A stretch of 64,000 nt of DNA, taken from positions 39,856,543 through 39,920,542 of the forward strand of contig OX326961.1 of NCBI GenBank assembly GCA_946800325.1, given 5' to 3'. A model generated the notes under the pieces. That model was not told the DNA's origin and ran no database searches. It saw only the letters and a program-made list of their open reading frames with translations. This DNA comes from Luzula sylvatica. Taxonomy: Eukaryota; Streptophyta; Magnoliopsida; Poales; Juncaceae. Positions 45,789 to 55,484 of this stretch are shown in pieces. The translations under genes and the position numbers were made by a program. Position 1 is the stretch's first letter, and every line of letters starts with the position of its first letter.

Positions 45789-47084
45789 ATTGGTATCAGA
45801 GCAGGGTACTAACCATCTCTTAAATTTATTAAGGATAAACTTGTACCTTACGATCTAATGGCTGAAGTTAATCCCTTGAGCGCAGTGGAAGCAGCCATTC
45901 ACTCTCTCCGTATTGAATGAGGTCTAACTTCGACACACCACCAGCCCATAATTGTAGACGCAGAACCTTCCTCTCCCACTCTAAGCTCGACACATGACAA
46001 AAGTTATGAGGTACGTACTAACTCTCTGTATGGTATAAAATCTTTACCTAGACCAGAATTTTCTCCCGCATCCAAACTAGAACTCGAATCTTGTGACGAG
46101 TTTCTTAGGGATGAAGGTAACTCTCAACTAAATGAGGGTAAACTTGAAAGTTCCACCCAAGCTCTCAAGGATAAGGTAGCTTCTCTTGAACTATCCATCT
46201 TGGCATACAAAACTCAAATAAATGAATTTAAAGGATTTTCAAAATGTGAATGTAAAACCCTGAAATGTGAGATTTCTCATTTAAAAGTAGAAATTCAAAC
46301 TATGAAAGTTGAGAATGAGTCCTTGAAGAGGGCATGTAAAATGATAGCATTGAGTCCCCCTTCATTGGATGATGCCTTAAAATCGTCATTCACGGGACAA
46401 AAGCCAAATGATAAATTCGGTTTAGGACATAAGAAAATTAATGGTAATAATCCCTACCTTTCAATATCTCAAAATCAAAAATCTAAATGGGAAAACCATA
46501 AAGTAAGGAGTCATGGAAATGCTTTTATGTACCATGACTACAACAAAGGTAAATATGCTAAAAATGAACAACCTAAACGTATCAATAATAATTATAGGAA
46601 CAATCATTTTACACAAAATTCACAACCTAGACATAATAATGTAGGACGAACCGATTGTTTGTTCAAAAGGGGACCAAATGGATATTTCTATGAAGTGACA
46701 AACTACACCGAAGCTTCATATCAACAAGAGTCCCCCAAACATTTCACCAAGTCATACAAACAATTTAAACAAAATAATGTTAAGCAAACTAAATTTAAAT
46801 CAAATAACCTTTATGAAATGCCAAAATCGATAACTTCTAAGAGAAGTAATCCTAATAAACTCTCGGACTATTTTGTGAAGAGTACCACACCCACAAATAA
46901 GCCCACCGTAGCATTTTGTAACTATTGTTGCAAAATCGGTCATGTCTCAACCGGGTGTAATCTTCGCAATCCAAAAGTGGCATCAAACGTCATGTGGATG
47001 CGTAAAGATCGTCACTCAATGGGTTCCTCTACCTCCTTTGGTATAGGACCCCCTAGGGTGTAAAACCCTAACTTGAGCCCAAAA
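45789..47084 (+). repeat. Second SIRE internal start (tandem copy), with defective gag
   Basis: Repeats 28533-29829 with only about three substitutions, including the PBS and the defective gag frame (45859-47063, same early TGA, same CCHC). It stops at AACTTGAG, where unrelated sequence with a minus-strand PBS begins. It therefore lacks pol and a third LTR. Confidence 0.92.
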
Positions 47085-47801
47085 ATTCTAAAATTTCTCA
47101 AATTATAAAATTCTAATCTACAAATCTGAAAATCTAATTTTCGATGGTTTTAACAAGCAATTGCTCTGATACCACTGTAGGATTATACACACGAATTTAG
47201 AGGTTTGCAGCGGAATTATTTCGTATGTATAACATAATTCTACCCTGGATCATACTCGAAAACCACGAAAAAGGAAGAGTTATTCAGAATTTTACCTCGT
47301 ACAAGTTAGTACGTGAAGCCTACTTATCCAGATTTCGTGAACCTTCTCCAAGGATTGCTCTTGCACTCCCTCTACTCGTGTCCACCTTGATTTCGTCTAA
47401 TCGAAACCGCCAACACCGTTCTAGTCGATGTCACGATTATTCCTCTCAAGAACTTGCTCAGAAACTCTGCTCAAAAACTCTCCAGATCTCAGTTTCGGTT
47501 TTGTGTGAAAGAGAGAAAATTCGGCAGCCGAATTAGGTCAGAAAATTGGAGAGAGAAGAGAGAGAAAAATGAAATTCTGAATATATATATAGGCAATTTT
47601 AGGTTAAATCCGAAATTAGGTTAAGAAACCCTAATTTCAGAATTAAAGCCCAAAACTAAATAAAATCAGAATAAGCCCAAAATTCTAATTAAAATCTAAT
47701 TATTGGAAATTAGATTAAAATCCTAAATTCTGAGCGGGCCCAGATTATGAACTGGCCCAATTCTGATTGTATATTTGCCTAATTATATAAATTCTTCCAA
47801 G
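47085..47801 (-). mobile_element. Fragment of a further Copia-type element (leader and LTR)
   Basis: GCTCTGATACCA at about 47163-47174 is the complement of the initiator-Met PBS, so the element runs on the minus strand. Its LTR starts TGTAGGATTATACACACG at about 47177, with a TATA-type run (ATATATATATA, about 47580-47592). The outer end is uncertain, about 47801. Only about 90 bp of leader remain on the left. No coding region. Confidence 0.75.
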
Positions 47802-47826
47802 TTAATTCTTAAGCCATATTTTCTTT

Positions 47827-47957
47827 CATCCCCCCCACGCCCCAGGCCCCTTCCCCCTTCCCCCCCGGTCCACGCCCCAGGCCCGTCCCGTCCCCCACCC
47901 CCCCCCCCCCCCCCCCCCCCACGCCCCTGGCCCTGCCCCCGTCCCCCACACACCCCA
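47827..47957. repeat. C-rich low-complexity tract
   Basis: About 130 bp that is mostly C on the plus strand, including a run of about 22 C near 47900-47921. G-quadruplex potential on the minus strand. The proline-rich reading frame is an artefact. Confidence 0.85.
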
Positions 47958-48950
47958 TTAACGAACATTAAAAATTTGCGATAAAAATAGTCACGATAAT
48001 CATTACAAATTTGCGATAAAAATAGTCACGATAATCATTACAAATTTGCGATAAAAAAAAGTCATTACTAAAGCATTACAAATTCCATAAACAAAACCAT
48101 GAAAATCAATATAATAACAAGCATTAAATATCTTGAATGAGCTTCTTCGCCTTTTTCGCCTTTTTGTTGAACTTTCGAATCGACGTTTCTTGAATGAGCT
48201 TCTTCGCCTTTTTCCAACGAAGACGACATAGAAACCTTCTTTCACCATTACCTACTTCGCTGAAATTGGACAAAAAAAAACCCTAATTTGGTGAAATTGG
48301 ACAAATAAATATGCTAATTTGCTATTTTTTTTGCTGAAATTTACCCTAATTTGCTGTTTTTTTGGCTGAAATTGACCCTAATTTGGTGTTTTTTTGCTGA
48401 AATTAACCCTAATTTGCTTTTTTTTTTTTGCTGAAAATTGCTGTTTTTTTGGGTGAAGATACCCTAATTTGCTATTTTTTTTGCTGAAAATTGCTGTTTT
48501 TTGGGTGAAGATACCCTAATTTGCTGAAAATTAACCCTAAAATTCAACTCAAAACCCTAATTTCACAAAACCCTAATTTCAAAAAACCCTAATTCCACGC
48601 AAAACCCTGAAATTAACCTAAAATTCCATTAAAAATCCTAATTTCAGAAAAAAAGGAGAACAATGGCGAGAAAGAGAAGGAGAAAGAGCCAGCGAAGAAA
48701 AAGAGGAGCTAACCTTACGACGTTGGCGACGGACCGGCGACGAGGGGACAATGGCGACGGACGAGGGAACAATGGCGACGAGACAGAGAGAGCACGAGAG
48801 AGAGCTTGGCGACGAGGGAACAATGGCGACGAGTGACCGGCGACCTTGGCAATTTTGGACGGAGAGGTGAGAGCTTGGCGAGTGAGAGAGGGGGCGAGTG
48901 AGAGAAGCTCGGTTTAACGGTGAGTGAAGAGGGTCATGTGAGAGAGAGAG
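47958..48950. other. Interior of the Mutator-like element
   Basis: Contains a 35-bp tandem repeat (about 47970-48055, unit AAATTTGCGATAAAAATAG...), a direct repeat CTTGAATGAGCTTCTTCGCC (about 48132 and 48191), and a series of CCCTAATTTGCTG-type repeats (48285-48540). It also has a cluster of AAACCCTAA telo-box motifs (48540-48600), then a purine-rich GGCGACGAGGGAACAATGG repeat. No transposase. Sequence of the same type, inverted, occurs in the second Mutator-like element (52140-52520). Confidence 0.7.
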
Positions 48951-49265
48951 GGTTCAAATGGGTTTATTTGGTTATTGGATTAATGAGTTATTGGGTTCAA
49001 ATAATGGGTTATTGAATTTATTTGTTTGTTATTGGATATCTAATATTATAATTTAAATTTGGCCACGTCAGCAGTACAATCATCAAAAAATTGCCAAGTC
49101 ATCACAGCCACGTCATCACTTAACTGCTGACTGGGCACTTAACTGATGGAGGGGACAAAAATGAGCAAAAATGAGAGTTCAGGGGGCAAAATGAACAAAA
49201 TTAGAGTTTGGAGGTCAAGTTGTACTTTTTCGAACACTTCAGGGGACAAAAATGAACTTTTTTTC
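48951..49265 (-). repeat. Right terminal inverted repeat of the Mutator-like element
   Basis: Complement of 26697-27010, with its two ACGT-core motifs (GCCACGTCA at 49062-49070 and 49107-49115). Followed by the target duplication AAAGAATTA. Confidence 0.92.
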
Positions 49266-49341
49266 AAAGAATTATTATTGCTGTTTGTGGATTTGATTTT
49301 GGACCCGTTTGGAAGGAAGAATATTGACACGTTAAATGTTA

Positions 49342-50213
49342 CTAGGGAAATAGCCCGCGCTTCGCTGCGGGATATAGTATTTGATAAGAAATAATATAAT
49401 AAGCAAAAGTAATAATTTTATATATTATTTGATATATTATTTCGTTGCGGGATATATTATTTGATATATTATTTGATAAGAAAATAGAAATATTTCTTGC
49501 GCTTCGCTGCGATTTTTCAAAATTTTTTATGATCATAAAATAATAATTTTATCTAAAACGTTACAAGTGCAAAACAAAAGTAATCTTCATAAATGTTAAT
49601 TTAAAAAAAAAAGCTGATATTAAATAGTCTCACAAGTATTATGCAATAAATGCAAATTTTTTTCTTGCTAAAAAAATAAGCATAAATGTTAATTTAAAAG
49701 CAAAAGTAATATTCATAAATGTTATGATAAGCATAAAAAAAAATAATACCAGCTCAGGCTAACAAAAAGTATTTTGTGTGAATAGTTTTTTATTAACACT
49801 AAAATTATAGTATACAAATTATATTTATTAATACGATGAAAAATTCAAATATTTTATTTAGAACACAAGACATATGTCAATTATATTTATTAAAAATTCA
49901 AATATTTTATTTAGAACACAAGACATATGTCGAATAAAATAAAATTAAAAAAAAAAAAAAAAAAAAAAATATGATGAACAGTACCCGGGTGAACAGTGCA
50001 AAACAGTGCGGGTGAACAGTATCAAACAGTACCGGGTGAACAGTAACAACTGGGTGAACAGTACCAAACAGTGCAGGTGAACAGTACCAAACAGTGCGGG
50101 GTGAACAGTGAACGATGACGTGGCTGAACAGTACCAAACAGTGCGGGGTGAACAGTGAACGATGACGTGGCCTCACCAGGTGCTTGGTATTCAAAATTTA
50201 AAGGGAGGAGAGA
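49342..50213 (-). mobile_element. Non-autonomous Helitron
   Basis: On the minus strand it starts TCTCTCCTCCCTTT (complement at 50200-50213) and ends CTAG (49342-49345). A GC hairpin, CCCGCAGCGAAGCGCGGG, lies about 8 nt before the end. It sits between A and T (49341 A, 50214 T on the plus strand), as Helitrons do. There is no Rep/helicase. Two degenerate copies of the hairpin sequence lie inside (about 49440 and 49500). A tandem array of GAACAGTACCAAACAGTGCG units fills 49977-50165. Confidence 0.8.
49977..50165. repeat. GAACAGT tandem array inside the Helitron
   Basis: About eight degenerate units of 20-24 bp, such as GGTGAACAGTACCAAACAGT. Two copies of TGACGTGGC (50116-50124 and 50163-50171) lie at its right end. 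Confidence 0.85.
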
Positions 50214-50547
50214 TTATTAATCAATTGATTTGTTTGACGTTTCAATCAAAACATAACTTGAATCCCAATTCCCAATTCAAATGTGCTGCGTATATAATTT
50301 GGTGTAGTGATCATGTTGGATGGATATTGTTGTTTAATAACTTGTTACGTATTTAGGCACATGATTTTGATAAGGGGAAATGGTACGGGGAAGATGGAAG
50401 GGGGCTGAGTCGGTCGTCGAGGAGCGACACGTAGTAATGGAATATCATGTCATAGGACTCCTGAGTAAGACCGTAACGCCACGTTTCTCTCTGATCTAAA
50501 TCGCTATTTTGAATGGACTATTATAACAATTACAATTCTCAGAAGAA
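50214..50547. other. Unassigned host-like sequence
   Basis: No gene, terminal repeat or known element seen; contiguous with the SDR upstream flank that follows. Confidence 0.45.
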
Positions 50548-51221
50548 AGACTGTTTAAGTAAGAAAAGAATCTGCCTTAATTTTTTTGAAAATGAAAATT
50601 ATATTATATTTATAGTTAAATTGCGGGAATTTCTCCAAAAAAATCCTCATTTTTTTTGGTTTAAACAATTTTACTGTAGTGCGTGTGCGTCCCTTATTTT
50701 TATGGTTACTGGTTAGGTCAGCGGCCCTCCCCCGTATGAAATCGAAAACATATTTATTATCTATCGAAATGAGAATTTTGCTGTTTTTGAAACAATAATT
50801 ACGTTCAATTTTTATATATTTTACAAAGATTGAAGTGATGTAGGGATAAAATGTGTGCTTTGAAAGTGAGAGATCTCAAATCCGAAATCCTCAAACAATA
50901 TATTTTGAATTTTTTTCAGTTCGGCCTTCCTATAAAATTCGATCCCTCTATAAACTGATCCTGGATCCGCCCTAAAATACTTGAAATAATAATTAATATA
51001 ATATATAAATTTGTAATTGATGTTAAAAAGGTCAAGTGAGTATTTGAAATATAATATAATAATTTTTAGAATTCTGCAAGCGAACGAAATTTTTTCGAAC
51101 AATAAGGCATGAAACTCGTTAATAGGAAAAATATCTAGAGGGGGTCGATGGATATAAACGATCTAGAAAGGATAAATAGATAATTTTAATGGTTTACTCT
51201 ATATACCTAATTAATATCAAC
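50548..51221. repeat. Second copy of the SDR upstream flank
   Basis: Matches 16362-16823, interrupted by an insert at 50718-50973. In the intact unit the SDR gene starts about 560 bp further on. Here a Mutator-like element starts at 51222 and no SDR exon follows, so the gene of this unit is lost or displaced. Confidence 0.82.
50718..50973. mobile_element. Relative of the GGCGGATC SINE/MITE-like insert
   Basis: Ends ATCCTGGATCCGCCC like 25637-25898 and shares the internal order (a B-box-like region, T-rich run, then CGGCC...CCTATAAAATTCG). More decayed. It replaces about 35 bp of the flank. Confidence 0.6.
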
Positions 51222-51510
51222 AAAAAAAAACTCACTTTTGCCCCCTGAACTCTTCAAAAAAGTACAAGTTACCTCCCAAACTTTAATTTGTTCATTTTTA
51301 CCTCTTGAACTCTTGATTTTGCTCACTTTTGTCCTTTCCGTCAGTTAACTGCATAGTCATCAGTTAACTGATGATGTGACACTGTGACATGACATTTTTT
51401 GATTAATTTGAACGATGATGTGACAAAATTTGGAATATAAAATTATACATCTATTAACTCATTAAATTGAATCCATTAATCCATTATTTTAACTCAAACC
51501 CATTATTTTA

Positions 51511-51555
<45 letters not shown>

Positions 51556-51571
51556 CATTAACACATGTGCC

Positions 51572-52139
51572 CACTGTTGTAAAAAACGGTGAAAAACGGT
51601 GTTTCGGTGGAAAAACATTCCGTTTTTTACAAGACAGTTTGAAAAAATGGTCAAACGTTTTTTTACCGTGTTTGACCTTTTTTTTTGGGAAAAACGTTTT
51701 ACGGTTCGAAAAACGGCCGTTTTTCACAACAAAAAAATTGGACTTTTGATTATTTACCGTTTTTCAGCCCATTTTTTTTTCCAGCCAAATAAAATTATCA
51801 TTTTTTTAACTTACGGTCTTCCCGAATGATGTTAATGATTTTACTATTTAGTTTATGTTTGGATTTAAGTTTATATTTTGATGTTACGTTTTGTTGGACA
51901 TTCGTTTTGATGGTACGTTTATGTTAGACATTCGTTTTGAAGTTATGTTTTATGTTGGATATTATTTATGTTATTTTCTTACTATTAAAAAGTTAAATTA
52001 TTATATATTTTTTTGGTTTCATCTATAAATTTTAATTAAATTATTATCGATTTCGGTGACCGTTTTTTCACCGTTTTACGGTAATCCCGTTTCACGGTCC
52101 CCGACCGTTCCGTACCGTTTTCCGTATTTTACAACATTG
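51572..52139. mobile_element. hAT-type MITE, 568 bp
   Basis: Inverted ends CACTGTTGTAAAAAACGG and CAATGTTGTAAAATACGG (complement of the right end). The near-identical 8-bp flanks are CATGTGCC (51564-51571) and CTTGTGCC (52140-52147). Internal sequence is full of ACGGT/ACCGT motifs. No transposase. Confidence 0.82.
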
Positions 52140-52215
52140 CTTGTGCCTCTCTCTTTCTCTCTCGCGACGCCATTAGTGAAGGGAAGCTCCTCTCTTCCTC
52201 TCTCTCTCGCGACGC

Positions 52216-52228
52216 CAAACTCGAAGCT

Positions 52229-52278
<50 letters not shown>

Positions 52279-52327
52279 TCTCTCTCTTGTGTCGTCAATC
52301 TCCGTCGGCTCTCTCGTGACTAAGGTC

Positions 52328-52419
<92 letters not shown>

Positions 52420-52420
52420 A
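52216..52420. repeat. Long CT/TC microsatellite tracts
   Basis: Two long TC runs (about 52230-52288 and 52331-52418), plus a shorter one at 51514-51553, within the Mutator-like interior. The Arg/Glu-rich reading frame across them is an artefact. Confidence 0.95.
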
Positions 52421-52632
52421 CTCATCTCTCTCTTTCTCTCGATTTAGTGAAATTTATCCCAATTTTCTGAAATTAGGGTTTTTAGTGGAATTTCAGGGTT
52501 ATTTTCAGCAAAATATCAGGGAATTTTCACCGATTTCGTATGGAGGGTTCATCATCAATAGGTATATATGTTCAATTTGTTTATTATTTGTAATTTCAAT
52601 TTGTTTTGTAGATAAATTTGGAAAATGCACGG

Positions 52633-55375
52633 TGAAAACTCGAATTTTAAGCGTTGTTTTAATATCTTAATTTGAGTCTTTCAACAATTAATTACTTTTC
52701 TAAGCTTTGCACAATGATAAGCAAAGGGTATCGATCCTCTGAGAAATACGGTGTACAATTAAGATTTTAATTCTAAAAATTGTTTTCTAACTCCAAAAAT
52801 TCACGAAAAATTATCTCGATGTCTTTTGGAAACACACAAGTATAAGGGCCAAGTTTTAAGTTCAAATTCAAATCACAAAGAGTCTCACAATTTTCCAAAC
52901 TCAACAATATAATTGATCCAATGCAGAATTTAACTCGTCACAATTAAATGTGCAATAAACCAAAAATCATGAATCAAATTTCCAAACTTTTTTCACAAGA
53001 AGATCAATAATAATCGAAGTGATTTTCAAAATTTCAGAGTTTATTAATGCATCAATTAATTTCTAAAATTCATCAAACAAGCAGTGTTCAAAATCTGGAT
53101 CACAAAACAAATCTCAATTCAATAATTTTTACAGATCGATTCACAACTCCAAATTAATTGAAACTTTTATGACAGATCAAAATCCAAACAATCAAGAGAT
53201 CATATTTTTTTATAGAATTTTTTTATGCAATAATTAATTAACTAAAAATATGAGATTAAACACTGGACAGAAAAGTTAGAGACTCAGAAACTAAACTTCA
53301 AAAATGGATAACAAATCTAAAACAAAAGGAAATGAGGTGCAATAAATTTGTGCACAAACTAGACATGATCTAGAGTCAGGAATATATCTTATGGATTTTA
53401 TATGCAAAGATGAATTAACTAAAAATGGAAGAGTGATTACTGGACAGAAAAAGAAAACTCAGAGAGACACAAATTAAATCCTAGAAAATAGGAAATGAAT
53501 GCAAAAATTACCAAATTTGACATGGATGATCTACAGTATTTAAAATACCTAAAATGAATTTTTATGGATTTTTTCTAGATTAAAAAATATTTTATTTACA
53601 ATTCCTAAACAGAAATTCAGATTTTAAACTTTGAAAATATATAACAATTAGAAAAATTTAGGAAATAACATGGAATAAAATCCTACAGAAACTAGACATC
53701 ATAGATATTCAGAAACATATTTTTAAGAGATTTAAATGTATATAAAACTATTTTTAACCTAATTTCTAAACAGCACTAAACAGAAACTCAGGAATTCAGG
53801 ATCTAAACTTTGAAATTGAATAACAAATAGGAAAATGGATGAATTGACATGAACTAAAATTATACTGAAACTATAAAGTGTAAAGATTCAGAAAAGCATT
53901 TAAAAGAAATTTAACTATATCTAGAACTATTTTTAACCTAATTATCAAAACTGATCAGAATTAAAAGCAATTTCATAAGAACAAATATTATAAAATTCCA
54001 AAAAGAGAAAATGAATGTTTCTATCACTAAACAAGATTCAAAAGTTCAACAAATAACAGGAATAACAAGAATAACAAGAACTCAAACTGCCAAATTACAA
54101 AAATACCCCTACAAAGAAAGATAATACGAGGAAGAAGCTTGAGATGAAGTGAGGCCTTATTGATCCATTCTTATCACTCCAATAAAGCTTGAGAAGCACC
54201 ATTTTGAAGCTTGAAGGGTGTGGGACCCACTGAACCTCCTTGTCAGAACTGAATCAGGACTTAAAATGAGAAAGCTCGAATCTTGGCCACTAATTGATCA
54301 AATTGAGGGTTGAGATAGATTCAGGGGATGGGTATGAAGGTGTAGAGAGCTTGAGTTGAGAATGAGGTGGAGTAAGGAGAGAGTTTGGGTCAGGACTTGC
54401 TGTGGTGATCCAAATCTGAGAAAGCTCGAAGAAATGGATCAAGTCACTGATGGAGAGGGATGTGAGGGTATCAGGGAGAGTGAGAGCTGTGAGGCCCTCT
54501 GAATGGGTTCCTTGAAGCTTCACCATGGCAGATCTTAAATAGGCTCTTTTTGATTGGAGAAAGCTCGATTCAGGTCAAATTGAGAAGAGAAAAATCCCCA
54601 ATGGGGTCCACACAGGGGTACGAAGGTCATGGAGATAAGAGAAAGGTGCCACGGAGGCTGTACGACGCTCTGGAGGCGAGCGAAGCCAGATCAGAGTCGT
54701 TAATTGCAAGGCGTTGAAATTTCAGAACACCTCCAGATCAATTGCTCGAGAAGAATTTCATAGAAAGAGTTCAGTTCTTATTACTGAAGAAACCAGGGAA
54801 ATGGAGGTGTCCGGTGCTGTCATCACTAGAGAGAAAGAGAGGCGGGATAATTCTGTTGGAAATTTGTTTAGAAAGTACCAACGATCTTCTGTTGGCAAAC
54901 TCATGTAGCTGTTCGTGTAGTAGTTTTGCTTGAGAGAGAGAGAGGGTTTGTAGTGAGGTTCACGTGATCTGCATGCCACAGAGGATCAGGCATGGAATAA
55001 AAAGTTTGAGATGTGAACTGGGTTGTAACGAGTCATCTTTGACCCTTTATAGCCTTCTGTGCAGTGGATCATGGTTATGGATCATCTGGATCTGCTGTTA
55101 GGTTTTCTTTGTGGTCTTTTGTGTAGCAGGTCAATTTGAATAGGTTTTGGGTCGTCTGGATCTGGTACACCGATATCTTTGTAGGTTTTCGTGTAGCGGG
55201 TCATTTTGAATAGGAATTCTGACCCGTTTCACTAAACCCTTCATAACTTTCACGTACTTCCACCAATTTGCAAGATCTTTATATGAAAATTGATCGTCTC
55301 AATGAGAGGAATCCAGGCATGGGATTGGTCTGTGGAGATTTGGTCTTTTTTACCTGAAATAAACACAAATTCCTA
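52633..55375. repeat. Long LTR-like element, right end lost
   Basis: Starts TGAAAACTCGAATTTT and aligns end to end in layout with the 2267-bp solo LTR at 57353-59619. Shared features are GATAAGCAAAGGGTATCGATCC-type sequence about 90 bp in, long A-rich stretches, a GACCCGTTT motif, and TTTTTACCTGAAATAA near the end. It breaks at 55375, before the expected terminal ~150 bp. There is no coding region; short frames such as 54290-54526 (minus) carry no recognised domain. Probably an LTR of a Ty3/gypsy-type family, but this is inferred from style only. Confidence 0.6.
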
Positions 55376-55484
55376 AATAAGACCCGCTACACGAATTTGT
55401 GTTTATTTCAGGTAAAAAAATACCAAATCTCCGATGTAAAGACACATTTTCTGCCATTAAATAGACGCTTTATGTGATTCCTCT
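55376..55484. other. Rearrangement junction with inverted filler
   Basis: The segment reads GACCCGCTACACGAA, the complement of 55193-55208. It then reads TTTGTGTTTATTTCAGGTAA...AAATCTCC, the complement of about 55336-55374. A short stretch AGACGCTTTATGTG, which also occurs at 55546, follows. It joins the broken LTR to the broken Copia-3. Confidence 0.7.

Larger units (their letters stand above)
27011..47084 (+). mobile_element. SIRE-like Copia element with partial tandem second copy
   Basis: The order is LTR (27011-28532), internal region with gag, pol and an extra ORF (28533-44266), LTR (44267-45788), then a second internal start up to 47084. Removing the nested Copia-2 leaves an internal region of about 7.1 kb. 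The LTRs are both 1522 bp and differ at only about five positions. The post-pol ORF, large LTRs and pol sequence suggest the SIRE/Maximus group. The arrangement is LTR-internal-LTR-internal, cut off by another LTR at 47085. Confidence 0.9.
26697..49265. mobile_element. Mutator-like element filled by younger insertions
   Basis: Inverted termini 26697-27010 and 48951-49265 (starting GAAAAAAGCTCACTTTTGCC) are flanked by the exact 9-bp repeat AAAGAATTA (26688-26696 and 49266-49274). This is diagnostic of Mutator-type transposition. The original interior survives only at about 47960-48950 and has no transposase. A SIRE-like Copia element begins exactly at the inner edge of the left terminus. The 22.5-kb span is therefore mainly later nested insertions. 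Confidence 0.9.
51222..52632 (+). mobile_element. Second Mutator-like element, left end only
   Basis: 51222-51515 matches the terminal inverted repeat of the first element (AAAAACTCACTTTTGCCCCC...). It is followed by CT repeats and interior sequence similar to the inverse of 48300-48900. The right terminus is missing, lost at the 55376 rearrangement. A hAT MITE and a long LTR are inserted in it. Confidence 0.8.

Noticed and set aside
47783..47984. Proline-rich or glycine-rich ORFs on both strands
   Set aside because: Translation of a homopolymeric C-rich tract.
48540..48610. Interstitial telomere repeat
   Set aside because: AAACCCTAA motifs are few and embedded in variable sequence, not a tandem TTTAGGG array.
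48663..48840. Arg-rich ORF starting MARKRRRK in the Mutator interior
   Set aside because: Purine-rich GGCGACGAGG repeats and a chance ATG; no similarity recognised and not kept in the second element.
52129..52425. Arg/Glu repeat ORF of 98 codons
   Set aside because: Translation of a TC microsatellite.
54290..54526. 78-codon Ser/Thr/Pro-rich minus-strand ORF in the long LTR
   Set aside because: No domain; lies in LTR sequence; not present as an ORF in the related solo LTR.
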